From assembly GCA_037893225.1 (NCBI GenBank), contig JAZGUH010000282.1, positions 248,001 to 312,000 of the forward strand: a stretch of DNA of 64,000 bases, written 5' to 3'. Positions 13,649 through 27,065 of the stretch are shown here, in pieces. The translations under genes were made by a program, and so were the position numbers. How positions within the stretch are numbered: position 1 is the stretch's first letter; every line of letters begins with the position of its first letter. The notes beneath the pieces are model-generated. The model searched no databases and was not told the DNA's origin. It saw only the letters and a program-made list of their open reading frames with translations. Source of the DNA: Hippasteria phrygiana. Its lineage: Eukaryota; Echinodermata; Asteroidea; Valvatida; Goniasteridae.

Positions 13649-15498
13649 GAGTAAAGCAAGTCATACCCCAGGGAATTTGACAGGCATGGAGCAATAAATA
13701 GAAGGTAATATGCACACAGATGGTGGCAAGGAAGAAAATAAACATTGCGAGGTTTGAATTTTCTCCACAAGTGTTAACTCTAAGAACCCGCCGATAATTG
13801 CAACATGTAGCGCCAGATCTAAGCTATCCATACATGTCAAAATTACTGAATTTGGTTGATATTTCATGCAATTATGAATGAGTAAAGCAAGTCATACCCC
13901 AGGGAATTTGACAGGCATGGAGCAATAAATAGAAGGTAATATGCACACAGATGTTGGCCGGAAAGAAAATAAACATTGCGAGGTTTGAATTTTCTCCACA
14001 AGTTTTAACTCTAGGAAGCCGCCGATGATTGCAACATGTAGCGCCAGATCTAAGCTATCCATACATGTCAAAATTACTGTATTTGGTTGATATTTCATGC
14101 AATTATGAATGAGTAAAGCAAGTCATACCCTAGGGAATTTGACAGGCATGGAGCAATAAATAGACGGTAATATGCACACAGATGTTGGCCTGAAAGAAAA
14201 TAAACATTGCGAGGTTTGAATTTTCTCCACAAGTGTTAACTCTAAGAAGCCGCCGATAATTGCAACATGTAGCGCCAGATCTAAGCTATCCATACATGTC
14301 AAAATTACTGAATTTGGTTGATATTTCATGCAATTATGAATGAGTAAAGCAAGTCCATACCCCTGGGAATTTGACATGCATGGAGCAATAAATAGACGGT
14401 AACATGTACACAGATGTTGACCGGAAAGAAAATAAACATTGCGAGGTTTGAATTTTCTCCACAAGTTTTAACTCTAAGAAGCCGCCGATAATTGCAACAT
14501 GTAGCGCCAGATCTAAGCTATCCATACATGTCAAAATTACTGAATTTGGTTGATATTTCATGCAATTATGAATGAGTAAAGCAAGTCCATACCCCAGGGA
14601 ATTTGACAGGCATGGAGCAATAAATAAGAGGTAATCTGCACACAGATGGTGGCCGGGAAGAAAATAAACATTGCGAGGTTTGAATTTTCTCCACAAGTGT
14701 TAACTCTAAGAAGCCGCCGATAATTGCAACATGTAGCGCCAGATCTAAGCTATGCATACATGTCAAAATTACTGAATTTGGTTGATATTTCATGCAATTA
14801 TGAATGAGTAAAGCAAGTCATACCCTAGGGAATTTGACAGGCATGGAGCAATAAATCGAAGGTAATATGCACACAGATGTTGGCCGGAAAGAAAATAAAC
14901 ATTGCGATGTTTGAATTTTCTCCACAAGTTTTAACTCTAGGAAGCCGCCAATGATTGCAACATGTAGCGCCAGATCTAAGCTATCCATACATGTCAAAAT
15001 TACTGTATTTGGTTGATATTTCATGCAATTATGAATGAGTAAAGCAAGTCATACCCTAGGGAATTTGACAGGCATGGAGCAATAAATAGACGGTAATATG
15101 CACACAGATGTTGGCCTGAAAGAAAATAAACATTGCGAGGTTTGAATTTTCTCCACAAGTGTTAACTCTAAGAAGCCGCCGATAATTGCAACATGTAGCG
15201 CCAGATCTAAGATATCCATACATGTCAAAATTACTGAATTTGGTTGATATTTCATGCAATTATGAATGAGTAAAGCAAGTCATACCCCAGGGAATTTGAC
15301 ATGCATGGAGCAATAAATAGACGGTAATATGTACACAGGTGTTGGCCGGAAAGAAAATAAACATTGCGAGGTTTGAATTTTCTCCACAAGTTTTAACTCT
15401 AAGAAGCCGCCGATGATTGCAACATGTAGCGCCAGATCTAAGCTATCCATACATGTCAAAATTACTGTATTTGGTTGATATTTCATGCAATTAAGAAT
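13649..15498 (+). repeat. HOR block 6: 8-mer A B C D2 H J K E'
   Basis: This is the first copy of the 1,850-bp HOR of domain II. It lacks the E F G H I part of domain I. The head A B C D2 (CCCCTGGG and GTTGACC) H resembles 8097-9253 of block 4 and the tail J K E' resembles the end of block 4, so it looks like a deletion derivative. Its H (14574) ends GGTTGAT and has ATGCAT. In this 8-mer the position-125 phase alternates without exception (GTGTT, GTTTT, repeated four times). Confidence 0.92.
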
Positions 15499-17348
15499 GA
15501 GTAAAGCAAGTCATACCCCAGGGAATTTGACAGGCATGGAGCAATAAATAGAAGGTAATATGCACACAGATGGTGGCAAGGAAGAAAATAAACATTGCGA
15601 GGTTTGAATTTTCTCCACAAGTGTTAACTCTAAGAACCCGCCGATAATTGCAACATGTAGCGCCAGATCTAAGCTATCCATACATGTCAAAATTACTGAA
15701 TTTGGTTGATATTTCATGCAATTATGAATGAGTAAAGCAAGTCATACCCCAGGGAATTTGACAGGCATGGAGCAATAAATAGAAGGTAATATGCACACAG
15801 ATGTTGGCCGGAAAGAAAATAAACATTGCGAGGTTTGAATTTTCTCCACAAGTTTTAACTCTAGGAAGCCGCCGATGATTGCAACATGTAGCGCCAGATC
15901 TAAGCTATCCATACATGTCAAAATTACTGTATTTGGTTGATATTTCATGCAATTATGAATGAGTAAAGCAAGTCATACCCTAGGGAATTTGACAGGCATG
16001 GAGCAATAAATAGACGGTAATATGCACACAGATGTTGGCCTGAAAGAAAATAAACATTGCGAGGTTTGAATTTTCTCCACAAGTGTTAACTCTAAGAAGC
16101 CGCCGATAATTGCAACATGTAGCGCCAGATCTAAGCTATCCATACATGTCAAAATTACTGAATTTGGTTGATATTTCATGCAATTATGAATGAGTAAAGC
16201 AAGTCCATACCCCAGGGAATTTGACATGCATGGAGCAATAAATAGACGGTAACATGTACACAGATGTTGGCCGGAAAGAAAATAAACATTGCGAGGTTTG
16301 AATTTTCTCCACAAGTTTTAACTCTAAGAAGCCGCCGATAATTGCAACATGTAGCGCCAGATCTAAGCTATCCATACATGTCAAAATTACTGAATTTGGT
16401 TGATATTTCATGCAATTATGAATGAGTAAAGCAAGTCCATACCCCAGGGAATTTGACAGGCATGGAGCAATAAATAAGAGGTAATCTGCACACAGATGGT
16501 GGCCGGGAAGAAAATAAACATTGCGAGGTTTGAATTTTCTCCACAAGTGTTAACTCTAAGAAGCCGCCGATAATTGCAACATGTAGCGCCAGATCTAAGC
16601 TATGCATACATGTCAAAATTACTGAATTTGGTTGATATTTCATGCAATTATGAATGAGTAAAGCAAGTCATACCCTAGGGAATTTGACAGGCATGGAGCA
16701 ATAAATCGAAGGTAATATGCACACAGATGTTGGCCGGAAAGAAAATAAACATTGCGATGTTTGAATTTTCTCCACAAGTTTTAACTCTAGGAAGCCGCCA
16801 ATGATTGCAACATGTAGCGCCAGATCTAAGCTATCCATACATGTCAAAATTACTGTATTTGGTTGATATTTCATGCAATTATGAATGAGTAAAGCAAGTC
16901 ATACCCTAGGGAATTTGACAGGCATGGAGCAATAAATAGACGGTAATATGCACACAGATGTTGGCCTGAAAGAAAATAAACATTGCGAGGTTTGAATTTT
17001 CTCCACAAGTGTTAACTCTAAGAAGCCGCCGATAATTGCAACATGTAGCGCCAGATCTAAGATATCCATACATGTCAAAATTACTGAATTTGGTTGATAT
17101 TTCATGCAATTATGAATGAGTAAAGCAAGTCATACCCCAGGGAATTTGACATGCATGGAGCAATAAATAGACGGTAATATGTACACAGGTGTTGGCCGGA
17201 AAGAAAATAAACATTGCGAGGTTTGAATTTTCTCCACAAGTTTTAACTCTAAGAAGCCGCCGATGATTGCAACATGTAGCGCCAGATCTAAGCTATCCAT
17301 ACATGTCAAAATTACTGTATTTGGTTGATATTTCATGCAATTAAGAAT
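15499..17348 (+). repeat. HOR block 7: 8-mer A B C D2 H J K E' (cleanest copy)
   Basis: The order and length (1,850 bp) equal block 6, and the first five units of block 8 repeat it again at an offset of 1,850. The D2 unit at 16192 has the ordinary CCCCAGGG and GTTGGCC, so blocks 6 and 7 differ by the D2 subtype. This is a good reference for the domain II HOR. Confidence 0.93.
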
Positions 17349-20124
17349 GAGTAAAGCAAGTCATACCCCAGGGAATTTGACAGGCATGGAGCAATAAATA
17401 GAAGGTAATATGCACACAGATGGTGGCAAGGAAGAAAATAAACATTGCGAGGTTTGAATTTTCTCCACAAGTGTTAACTCTAAGAACCCGCCGATAATTG
17501 CAACATGTAGCGCCAGATCTAAGCTATCCATACATGTCAAAATTACTGAATTTGGTTGATATTTCATGCAATTATGAATGAGTAAAGCAAGTCATACCCC
17601 AGGGAATTTGACAGGCATGGAGCAATAAATAGAAGGTAATATGCACACAGATGTTGGCCGGAAAGAAAATAAACATTGCGAGGTTTGAATTTTCTCCACA
17701 AGTTTTAACTCTAGGAAGCCGCCGATGATTGCAACATGTAGCGCCAGATCTAAGCTATCCATACATGTCAAAATTACTGTATTTGGTTGATATTTCATGC
17801 AATTATGAATGAGTAAAGCAAGTCATACCCTAGGGAATTTGACAGGCATGGAGCAATAAATAGACGGTAATATGCACACAGATGTTGGCCTGAAAGAAAA
17901 TAAACATTGCGAGGTTTGAATTTTCTCCACAAGTGTTAACTCTAAGAAGCCGCCGATAATTGCAACATGTAGCGCCAGATCTAAGCTATCCATACATGTC
18001 AAAATTACTGAATTTGGTTGATATTTCATGCAATTATGAATGAGTAAAGCAAGTCCATACCCCAGGGAATTTGACATGCATGGAGCAATAAATAGACGGT
18101 AACATGTACACAGATGTTGGCCGGAAAGAAAATAAACATTGCGAGGTTTGAATTTTCTCCACAAGTTTTAACTCTAAGAAGCCGCCGATAATTGCAACAT
18201 GTAGCGCCAGATCTAAGCTATCCATACATGTCAAAATTACTGAATTTGGTTGATATTTCATGCAATTATGAATGAGTAAAGCAAGTCCATACCCCAGGGA
18301 ATTTGACAGGCATGGAGCAATAAATAAGAGGTAATCTGCACACAGATGGTGGCCGGGAAGAAAATAAACATTGCGAGGTTTGAATTTTCTCCACAAGTGT
18401 TAACTCTAAGAAGCCGCCGATAATTGCAACATGTAGCGCCAGATCTAAGCTATGCATACATGTCAAAATTACTGAATTTGGTTGATATTTCATGCAATTA
18501 TGAATGAGTAAAGCAAGTCATACCCTAGGGAATTTGACAGGCATGGAGCAATAAATCGAAGGTAATATGCACACAGATGTTGGCCGGAAAGAAAATAAAC
18601 ATTGCGATGTTTGAATTTTCTCCACAAGTTTTAACTCTAGGAAGCCGCCAATGATTGCAACATGTAGCGCCAGATCTAAGCTATCCATACATGTCAAAAT
18701 TACTGTATTTGGTTGATATTTCATGCAATTATGAATGAGTAAAGCAAGTCATACCCTAGGGAATTTGACAGGCATGGAGCAATAAATAGACGGTAATATG
18801 CACACAGATGTTGGCCTGAAAGAAAATAAACATTGCGAGGTTTGAATTTTCTCCACAAGTGTTAACTCTAAGAAGCCGCCGATAATTGCAACATGTAGCG
18901 CCAGATCTAAGCTATCCATACATGTCAAAATTACTGAATTTGGTTGATATTTCATGCAATTATGAATGAGTAAAGCAAGTCCATACCCCAGGGAATTTGA
19001 CATGCATGGAGCAATAAATAGACGGTAACATGTACACAGATGTTGGCCGGAAAGAAAATAAACATTGCGAGGTTTGAATTTTCTCCACAAGTTTTAACTC
19101 TAAGAAGCCGCCGATAATTGCAACATGTAGCGCCAGATCTAAGCTATCCATACATGTCAAAATTACTGAATTTGGTTGATATTTCATGCAATTATGAATG
19201 AGTAAAGCAAGTCCATACCCCAGGGAATTTGACAGGCATGGAGCAATAAATAAGAGGTAATCTTCACACAGATGGTGGCCGGGAAGAAAATAAACATTGC
19301 GAGGTTTGAATTTTCTCCACAAGTGTTAACTCTAAGAAGCCGCCGATAATTGCAACATGTAGCGCCAGATCTAAGCTATGCATACATGTCAAAATTACTG
19401 AATTTGGTTGATATTTCATGCAATTATGAATGAGTAAAGCAAGTCATACCCTAGGGAATTTGACAGGCATGGAGCAATAAATCGAAGGTAATATGCACAC
19501 AGATGTTGGCCGGAAAGAAAATAAACATTGCGATGTTTGAATTTTCTCCACAAGTTTTAACTCTAGGAAGCCGCCAATGATTGCAACATGTAGCGCCAGA
19601 TCTAAGCTATCCATACATGTCAAAATTACTGTATTTGGTTGATATTTCATGCAATTATGAATGAGTAAAGCAAGTCATACCCTAGGGAATTTGACAGGCA
19701 TGGAGCAATAAATAGACGGTAATATGCACACAGATGTTGGCCTGAAAGAAAATAAACATTGCGAGGTTTGAATTTTCTCCACAAGTGTTAACTCTAAGAA
19801 GCCGCCGATAATTGCAACATGTAGCGCCAGATCTAAGATATCCATACATGTCAAAATTACTGAATTTGGTTGATATTTCATGCAATTATGAATGAGTAAA
19901 GCAAGTCATACCCCAGGGAATTTGACATGCATGGAGCAATAAATAGACGGTAATATGTACACAGGTGTTGGCCGGAAAGAAAATAAACATTGCGAGGTTT
20001 GAATTTTCTCCACAAGTTTTAACTCTAAGAAGCCGCCGATGATTGCAACATGTAGCGCCAGATCTAAGCTATCCATACATGTCAAAATTACTGTATTTGG
20101 TTGATATTTCATGCAATTAAGAAT
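17349..20124 (+). repeat. HOR block 8: 12-mer A B C D2 H J [C D2 H J] K E'
   Basis: This is the 8-mer with a tandem copy of the tetramer C D2 H J (17811-18736 and 18737-19662, 926 bp each), except that the usual K follows the second J. The length fits exactly: 1,850 + 926 = 2,776. The H unit at 19200 carries a private change, TCTTCACAC for TCTGCACAC. Confidence 0.92.
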
Positions 20125-22438
20125 GAGTAAAGCAAGTCATACCCCAGGGAATTTGACAGGCATGGAGCAATAAATAGAAGGTAATATGCACACAGATGGT
20201 GGCAAGGAAGAAAATAAACATTGCGAGGTTTGAATTTTCTCCACAAGTGTTAACTCTAAGAACCCGCCGATAATTGCAACATGTAGCGCCAGATCTAAGC
20301 TATCCATACATGTCAAAATTACTGAATTTGGTTGATATTTCATGCAATTATGAATGAGTAAAGCAAGTCATACCCCAGGGAATTTGACAGGCATGGAGCA
20401 ATAAATAGAAGGTAATATGCACACAGATGTTGGCCGGAAAGAAAATAAACATTGCGAGGTTTGAATTTTCTCCACAAGTTTTAACTCTAGGAAGCCGCCG
20501 ATGATTGCAACATGTAGCGCCAGATCTAAGCTATCCATACATGTCAAAATTACTGTATTTGGTTGATATTTCATGCAATTATGAATGAGTAAAGCAAGTC
20601 ATACCCTAGGGAATTTGACAGGCATGGAGCAATAAATAGACGGTAATATGCACACAGATGTTGGCCTGAAAGAAAATAAACATTGCGAGGTTTGAATTTT
20701 CTCCACAAGTGTTAACTCTAAGAAGCCGCCGATAATTGCAACATGTAGCGCCAGATCTAAGCTATCCATACATGTCAAAATTACTGAATTTGGTTGATAT
20801 TTCATGCAATTATGAATGAGTAAAGCAAGTCCATACCCCAGGGAATTTGACATGCATGGAGCAATAAATAGACGGTAACATGTACACAGATGTTGGCCGG
20901 AAAGAAAATAAACATTGCGAGGTTTGAATTTTCTCCACAAGTTTTAACTCTAAGAAGCCGCCGATAATTGCAACATGTAGCGCCAGATCTAAGCTATCCA
21001 TACATGTCAAAATTACTGAATTTGGTTGATATTTCATGCAATTATGAATGAGTAAAGCAAGTCCATACCCCAGGGAATTTGACAGGCATGGAGCAATAAA
21101 TAGACGGTAATATGCACACAGATGTTGGCCTGAAAGAAAATAAACATTGCGAGGTTTGAATTTTCTCCACAAGTGTTAACTCTAAGAAGCCGCCGATAAT
21201 TGCAACATGTAGCGCCAGATCTAAGCTATCCATACATGTCAAAATTACTGAATTTGGTTGATATTTCATGCAATTATGAATGAGTAAAGCAAGTCCATAC
21301 CCCTGGGAATTTGACATGCATGGAGCAATAAATAGACGGTAACATGTACACAGATGTTGACCGGAAAGAAAATAAACATTGCGAAGTTTGAATTTTCTCC
21401 ACAAGTTTTAACTCTAAGAAGCCGCCGATAATTGCAACATGTAGCGCCAGATCTAAGCTATCCATACATGTCAAAATTACTGAATTTGGTTGATATTTCA
21501 TGCAATTATGAATGAGTAAAGCAAGTCCATACCCCAGGGAATTTGACAGGCATGGAGCAATAAATAAGAGGTAATCTGCACACAGATGGTGGCCGGGAAG
21601 AAAATAAACATTGCGAGGTTTGAATTTTCTCCACAAGTGTTAACTCTAAGAAGCCGCCGATAATTGCAACATGTAGCGCCAGATCTAAGCTATGCATACA
21701 TGTCAAAATTACTGAATTTGGTTGATATTTCATGCAATTATGAATGAGTAAAGCAAGTCATACCCTAGGGAATTTGACAGGCATGGAGCAATAAATCGAA
21801 GGTAATATGCACACAGATGTTGGCCGGAAAGAAAATAAACATTGCGATGTTTGAATTTTCTCCACAAGTTTTAACTCTAGGAAGCCGCCAATGATTGCAA
21901 CATGTAGCGCCAGATCTAAGCTATCCATACATGTCAAAATTACTGTATTTGGTTGATATTTCATGCAATTATGAATGAGTAAAGCAAGTCATACCCTAGG
22001 GAATTTGACAGGCATGGAGCAATAAATAGACGGTAATATGCACACAGATGTTGGCCTGAAAGAAAATAAACATTGCGAGGTTTGAATTTTCTCCACAAGT
22101 GTTAACTCTAAGAAGCCGCCGATAATTGCAACATGTAGCGCCAGATCTAAGATATCCATACATGTCAAAATTACTGAATTTGGTTGATATTTCATGCAAT
22201 TATGAATGAGTAAAGCAAGTCATACCCCAGGGAATTTGACATGCATGGAGCAATAAATAGACGGTAATATGTACACAGGTGTTGGCCGGAAAGAAAATAA
22301 ACATTGCGAGGTTTGAATTTTCTCCACAAGTTTTAACTCTAAGAAGCCGCCGATGATTGCAACATGTAGCGCCAGATCTAAGCTATCCATACATGTCAAA
22401 ATTACTGTATTTGGTTGATATTTCATGCAATTAAGAAT
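20125..22438 (+). repeat. HOR block 9: 10-mer A B C D2 C° D2 H J K E'
   Basis: The block is 2,314 bp, 462 bp shorter than block 8. The fifth unit (21050) is a chimera with an H-type head and a C body, standing where block 8 has H J C. The following D2 (21282) has CCCCTGGG and GTTGACC plus a private GCGAAGTTT. This D2 subtype links the block to blocks 4 and 6. Confidence 0.9.
21050..21281 (+). repeat. Chimeric monomer C°: H head fused to C body
   Basis: The unit opens with the 232-bp form GTCCATACCCCAGGG and GACAGGC, as H units do, then continues with AGACGG, ATATGCAC and GCCTGAAAG, the marks of C. In block 8 the order at this place is H J C. Fusing the head of H to the body of C removes 232 + 231 + 231 - 232 = 462 bp, exactly the length by which block 9 is shorter than block 8. 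The exchange lies between unit positions of about 25 and 52. Confidence 0.82.
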
Positions 22439-24982
22439 GAGTAAAGCAAGTCATACCCCAGGGAATTTGACAGGCATGGAGCAATAAATAGAAGGTAATA
22501 TGCACACAGATGGTGGCAAGGAAGAAAATAAACATTGCGAGGTTTGAATTTTCTCCACAAGTGTTAACTCTAAGAACCCGCCGATAATTGCAACATGTAG
22601 CGCCAGATCTAAGCTATCCATACATGTCAAAATTACTGAATTTGGTTGATATTTCATGCAATTATGAATGAGTAAAGCAAGTCATACCCCAGGGAATTTG
22701 ACAGGCATGGAGCAATAAATAGAAGGTAATATGCACACAGATGTTGGCCGGAAAGAAAATAAACATTGCGAGGTTTGAATTTTCTCCACAAGTTTTAACT
22801 CTAGGAAGCCGCCGATGATTGCAACATGTAGCGCCAGATCTAAGCTATCCATACATGTCAAAATTACTGTATTTGGTTGATATTTCATGCAATTATGAAT
22901 GAGTAAAGCAAGTCATACCCTAGGGAATTTGACAGGCATGGAGCAATAAATAGACGGTAATATGCACACAGATGTTGGCCTGAAAGAAAATAAACATTGC
23001 GAGGTTTGAATTTTCTCCACAAGTGTTAACTCTAAGAAGCCGCCGATAATTGCAACATGTAGCGCCAGATCTAAGCTATCCATACATGTCAAAATTACTG
23101 AATTTGGTTGATATTTCATGCAATTATGAATGAGTAAAGCAAGTCCATACCCTAGGGAATTTGACATGCATGGAGCAATAAATAGACGGTAACATGTACA
23201 CAGATGTTGGCCGGAAAGAAAATAAACATTGCGAGGTTTGAATTTTCTCCACAAGTTTTAACTCTAAGAAGCCGCCGATAATTGCAACATGTAGCGCCAG
23301 ATCTAAGCTATGCATACATGTCAAAATTACTGAATTTGGTTGATATTTCATGCAATTATGAATGAGTAAAGCAAGTCATACCCAAGGGAATTTGACAGGC
23401 ATGGAGCAATAAATCGAAGGTAATATGCACACAGATGTTGGCCGGAAAGAAAATAAACATTGCGATGTTTGAATTTTCTCCACAAGTTTTAACTCTAGGA
23501 AGCCGCCAATGATTGCAACATGTAGCGCCAGATCTAAGCTATCCATACATGTCAAAATTACTGTATTTGGTTGATATTTCATGCAATTATGAATGAGTAA
23601 AGCAAGTCATACCCTAGGGAATTTGACAGGCATGGAGCAATAAATAGACGGTAATATGCACACAGATGTTGGCCTGAAAGAAAATAAACATTGCGAGGTT
23701 TGAATTTTCTCCACAAGTGTTAACTCTAAGAAGCCGCCGATAATTGCAACATGTAGCGCCAGATATAAGCTATCCATACATGTCAAAATTACTGAATTTG
23801 GTTGATATTTCATGCAATTATGAATGAGTAAAGCAAGTCCATACCCCAGGGAATTTGACATGCATGGAGCAATAAATAGACGGTAACATGTACACAGATG
23901 TTGGCCGGAAAGAAAATAAACATTGCGAGGTTTGAATTTTCTCCACAAGTTTTAACTCTAAGAAGCCGCCGATAATTGCAACATGTAGCGCCAGATCTAA
24001 GCTATCCATACATGTCAAAATTACTGAATTTGGTTGATATTTCATGCAATTATGAATGAGTAAAGCAAGTCCATACCCCAGGGAATTTGACAGGCATGGA
24101 GCAATAAATAAGAGGTAATCTGCACACAGATGGTGGCCGGGAAGAAAATAAACATTGCGAGGTTTGAATTTTCTCCACAAGTGTTAACTCTAAGAAGCCG
24201 CCGATAATTGCAACATGTAGCGCCAGATCTAAGCTATGCATACATGTCAAAATTACTGAATTTGGTTGATATTTCATGCAATTATGAATGAGTAAAGCAA
24301 GTCATACCCTAGGGAATTTGACAGGCATGGAGCAATAAATCGAAGGTAATATGCACACAGATGTTGGCCGGAAAGAAAATAAACATTGCGATGTTTGAAT
24401 TTTCTCCACAAGTTTTAACTCTAGGAAGCCGCCAATGATTGCAACATGTAGCGCCAGATCTAAGCTATCCATACATGTCAAAATTACTGTATTTGGTTGA
24501 TATTTCATGCAATTATGAATGAGTAAAGCAAGTCATACCCTAGGGAATTTGACAGGCATGGAGCAATAAATAGACGGTAATATGCACACAGATGTTGGCC
24601 TGAAAGAAAATAAACATTGCGAGGTTTGAATTTTCTCCACAAGTGTTAACTCTAAGAAGCCGCCGATAATTGCAACATGTAGCGCCAGATCTAAGATATC
24701 CATACATGTCAAAATTACTGAATTTGGTTGATATTTCATGCAATTATGAATGAGTAAAGCAAGTCATACCCCAGGGAATTTGACATGCATGGAGCAATAA
24801 ATAGACGGTAATATGTACACAGGTGTTGGCCGGAAAGAAAATAAACATTGCGAGGTTTGAATTTTCTCCACAAGTTTTAACTCTAAGAAGCCGCCGATGA
24901 TTGCAACATGTAGCGCCAGATCTAAGCTATCCATACATGTCAAAATTACTGTATTTGGTTGATATTTCATGCAATTAAGAAT
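22439..24982 (+). repeat. HOR block 10: 11-mer A B C D/H J C D2 H J K E'
   Basis: The block is 2,544 bp, 232 bp shorter than block 8. The fourth unit (23132) fuses D2 and H. The J unit at 23364 has CCAAGGG instead of CCTAGGG. The C at 23595 has lost its BglII site (AGATATAAGC). The rest follows block 8. Confidence 0.9.
23132..23363 (+). repeat. Chimeric monomer: D2 body fused to H tail
   Basis: The unit carries D marks up to the middle (ACATGCATGG, AACATGTAC, GGCCGGAAAG, AAGTTTTAAC) and then the H mark CTATGCATAC at positions near 180. Fusing adjacent D2 and H units here would remove exactly 232 bp, which is the length difference between blocks 8 and 10. The exchange point lies between unit positions of about 126 and 180, where D2 and H are the same. 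The head reads CCTAGGG, which neither parent normally has, so a second small conversion may be present. Confidence 0.82.
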
Positions 24983-27065
24983 GAGTAAAGCAAGTCATAC
25001 CCCAGGGAATTTGACAGGCATGGAGCAATAAATAGAAGGTAATATGCACACAGATGGTGGCAAGGAAGAAAATAAACATTGCGAGGTTTGAATTTTCTCC
25101 ACAAGTGTTAACTCTAAGAACCCGCCGATAATTGCAACATGTAGCGCCAGATCTAAGCTATCCATACATGTCAAAATTACTGAATTTGGTTGATATTTCA
25201 TGCAATTATGAATGAGTAAAGCAAGTCATACCCCAGGGAATTTGACAGGCATGGAGCAATAAATAGAAGGTAATATGCACACAGATGTTGGCCGGAAAGA
25301 AAATAAACATTGCGAGGTTTGAATTTTCTCCACAAGTTTTAACTCTAGGAAGCCGCCGATGATTGCAACATGTAGCGCCAGATCTAAGCTATCCATACAT
25401 GTCAAAATTACTGTATTTGGTTGATATTTCATGCAATTATGAATGAGTAAAGCAAGTCATACCCTAGGGAATTTGACAGGCATGGAGCAATAAATAGACG
25501 GTAATATGCACACAGATGTTGGCCTGAAAGAAAATAAACATTGCGAGGTTTGAATTTTCTCCACAAGTGTTAACTCTAAGAAGCCGCCGATAATTGCAAC
25601 ATGTAGCGCCAGATCTAAGCTATCCATACATGTCAAAATTACTGAATTTGGTTGATATTTCATGCAATTATGAATGAGTAAAGCAAGTCCATACCCCAGG
25701 GAATTTGACATGCATGGAGCAATAAATAGACGGTAACATGTACACAGATGTTGGCCGGAAAGAAAATAAACATTGCGAGGTTTGAATTTTCTCCACAAGT
25801 TTTAACTCTAAGAAGCCGCCGATAATTGCAACATGTAGCGCCAGATCTAAGCTATCCATACATGTCAAAATTACTGAATTTGGTTGATATTTCATGCAAT
25901 TATGAATGAGTAAAGCAAGTCCATACCCCAGGGAATTTGACAGGCATGGAGCAATAAATAAGAGGTAATCTGCACACAGATGGTGGCCGGGAAGAAAATA
26001 AACATTGCGAGGTTTGAATTTTCTCCACAAGTGTTAACTCTAAGAAGCCGCCGATAATTGCAACATGTAGCGCCAGATCTAAGCTATGCATACATGTCAA
26101 AATTACTGAATTTGGTTGATATTTCATGCAATTATGAATGAGTAAAGCAAGTCATACCCTAGGGAATTTGACAGGCATGGAGCAATAAATCGAAGGTAAT
26201 ATGCACACAGATGTTGGCCGGAAAGAAAATAAACATTGCGATGTTTGAATTTTCTCCACAAGTTTTAACTCTAGGAAGCCGCCAATGATTGCAACATGTA
26301 GCGCCAGATCTAAGCTATCCATACATGTCAAAATTACTGTATTTGGTTGATATTTCATGCAATTATGAATGAGTAAAGCAAGTCATACCCTAGGGAATTT
26401 GACAGGCATGGAGCAATAAATAGACGGTAATATGCACACAGATGTTGGCCTGAAAGAAAATAAACATTGCGAGGTTTGAATTTTCTCCACAAGTGTTAAC
26501 TCTAAGAAGCCGCCGATAATTGCAACATGTAGCGCCAGATCTAAGCTATCCATACATGTCAAAATTACTGAATTTGGTTGATATTTCATGCAATTATGAA
26601 TGAGTAAAGCAAGTCCATACCCCAGGGAATTTGACATGCATGGAGCAATAAATAGACGGTAACATGTACACAGATGTTGGCCGGAAAGAAAATAAACATT
26701 GCGAGGTTTGAATTTTCTCCACAAGTTTTAACTCTAAGAAGCCGCCGATAATTGCAACATGTAGCGCCAGATCTAAGCTATCCATACATGTCAAAATTAC
26801 TGAATTTGGTTGATATTTCATGCAATTATGAATGAGTAAAGCAAGTCCATACCCCAGGGAATTTGACAGGCATGGAGCAATAAATAAGAGGTAATCTGCA
26901 CACAGATGGTGGCCGGGAAGAAAATAAACATTGCGAGGTTTGAATTTTCTCCACAAGTGTTAACTCTAAGAAGCCGCCGATAATTGCAACATGTAGCGCC
27001 AGATCTAAGCTATGCATACATGTCAAAATTACTGAATTTGGTTGATATTTCATGCAATTATGAAT
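24983..27065 (+). repeat. HOR block 11: 9-mer A B C D2 H J C D2 H (last A-class unit)
   Basis: This has the first nine units of block 8, but the expected J K E' is replaced by J' L D' at 27066 onward. Class A occurs here (24983) for the last time; the last K (24521) and E' (24752) lie just before it. This is the boundary between domains II and III. The tetramer C D2 H J is at 25445-26370, and C D2 H J' follows at 26371-27296. Confidence 0.91.
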
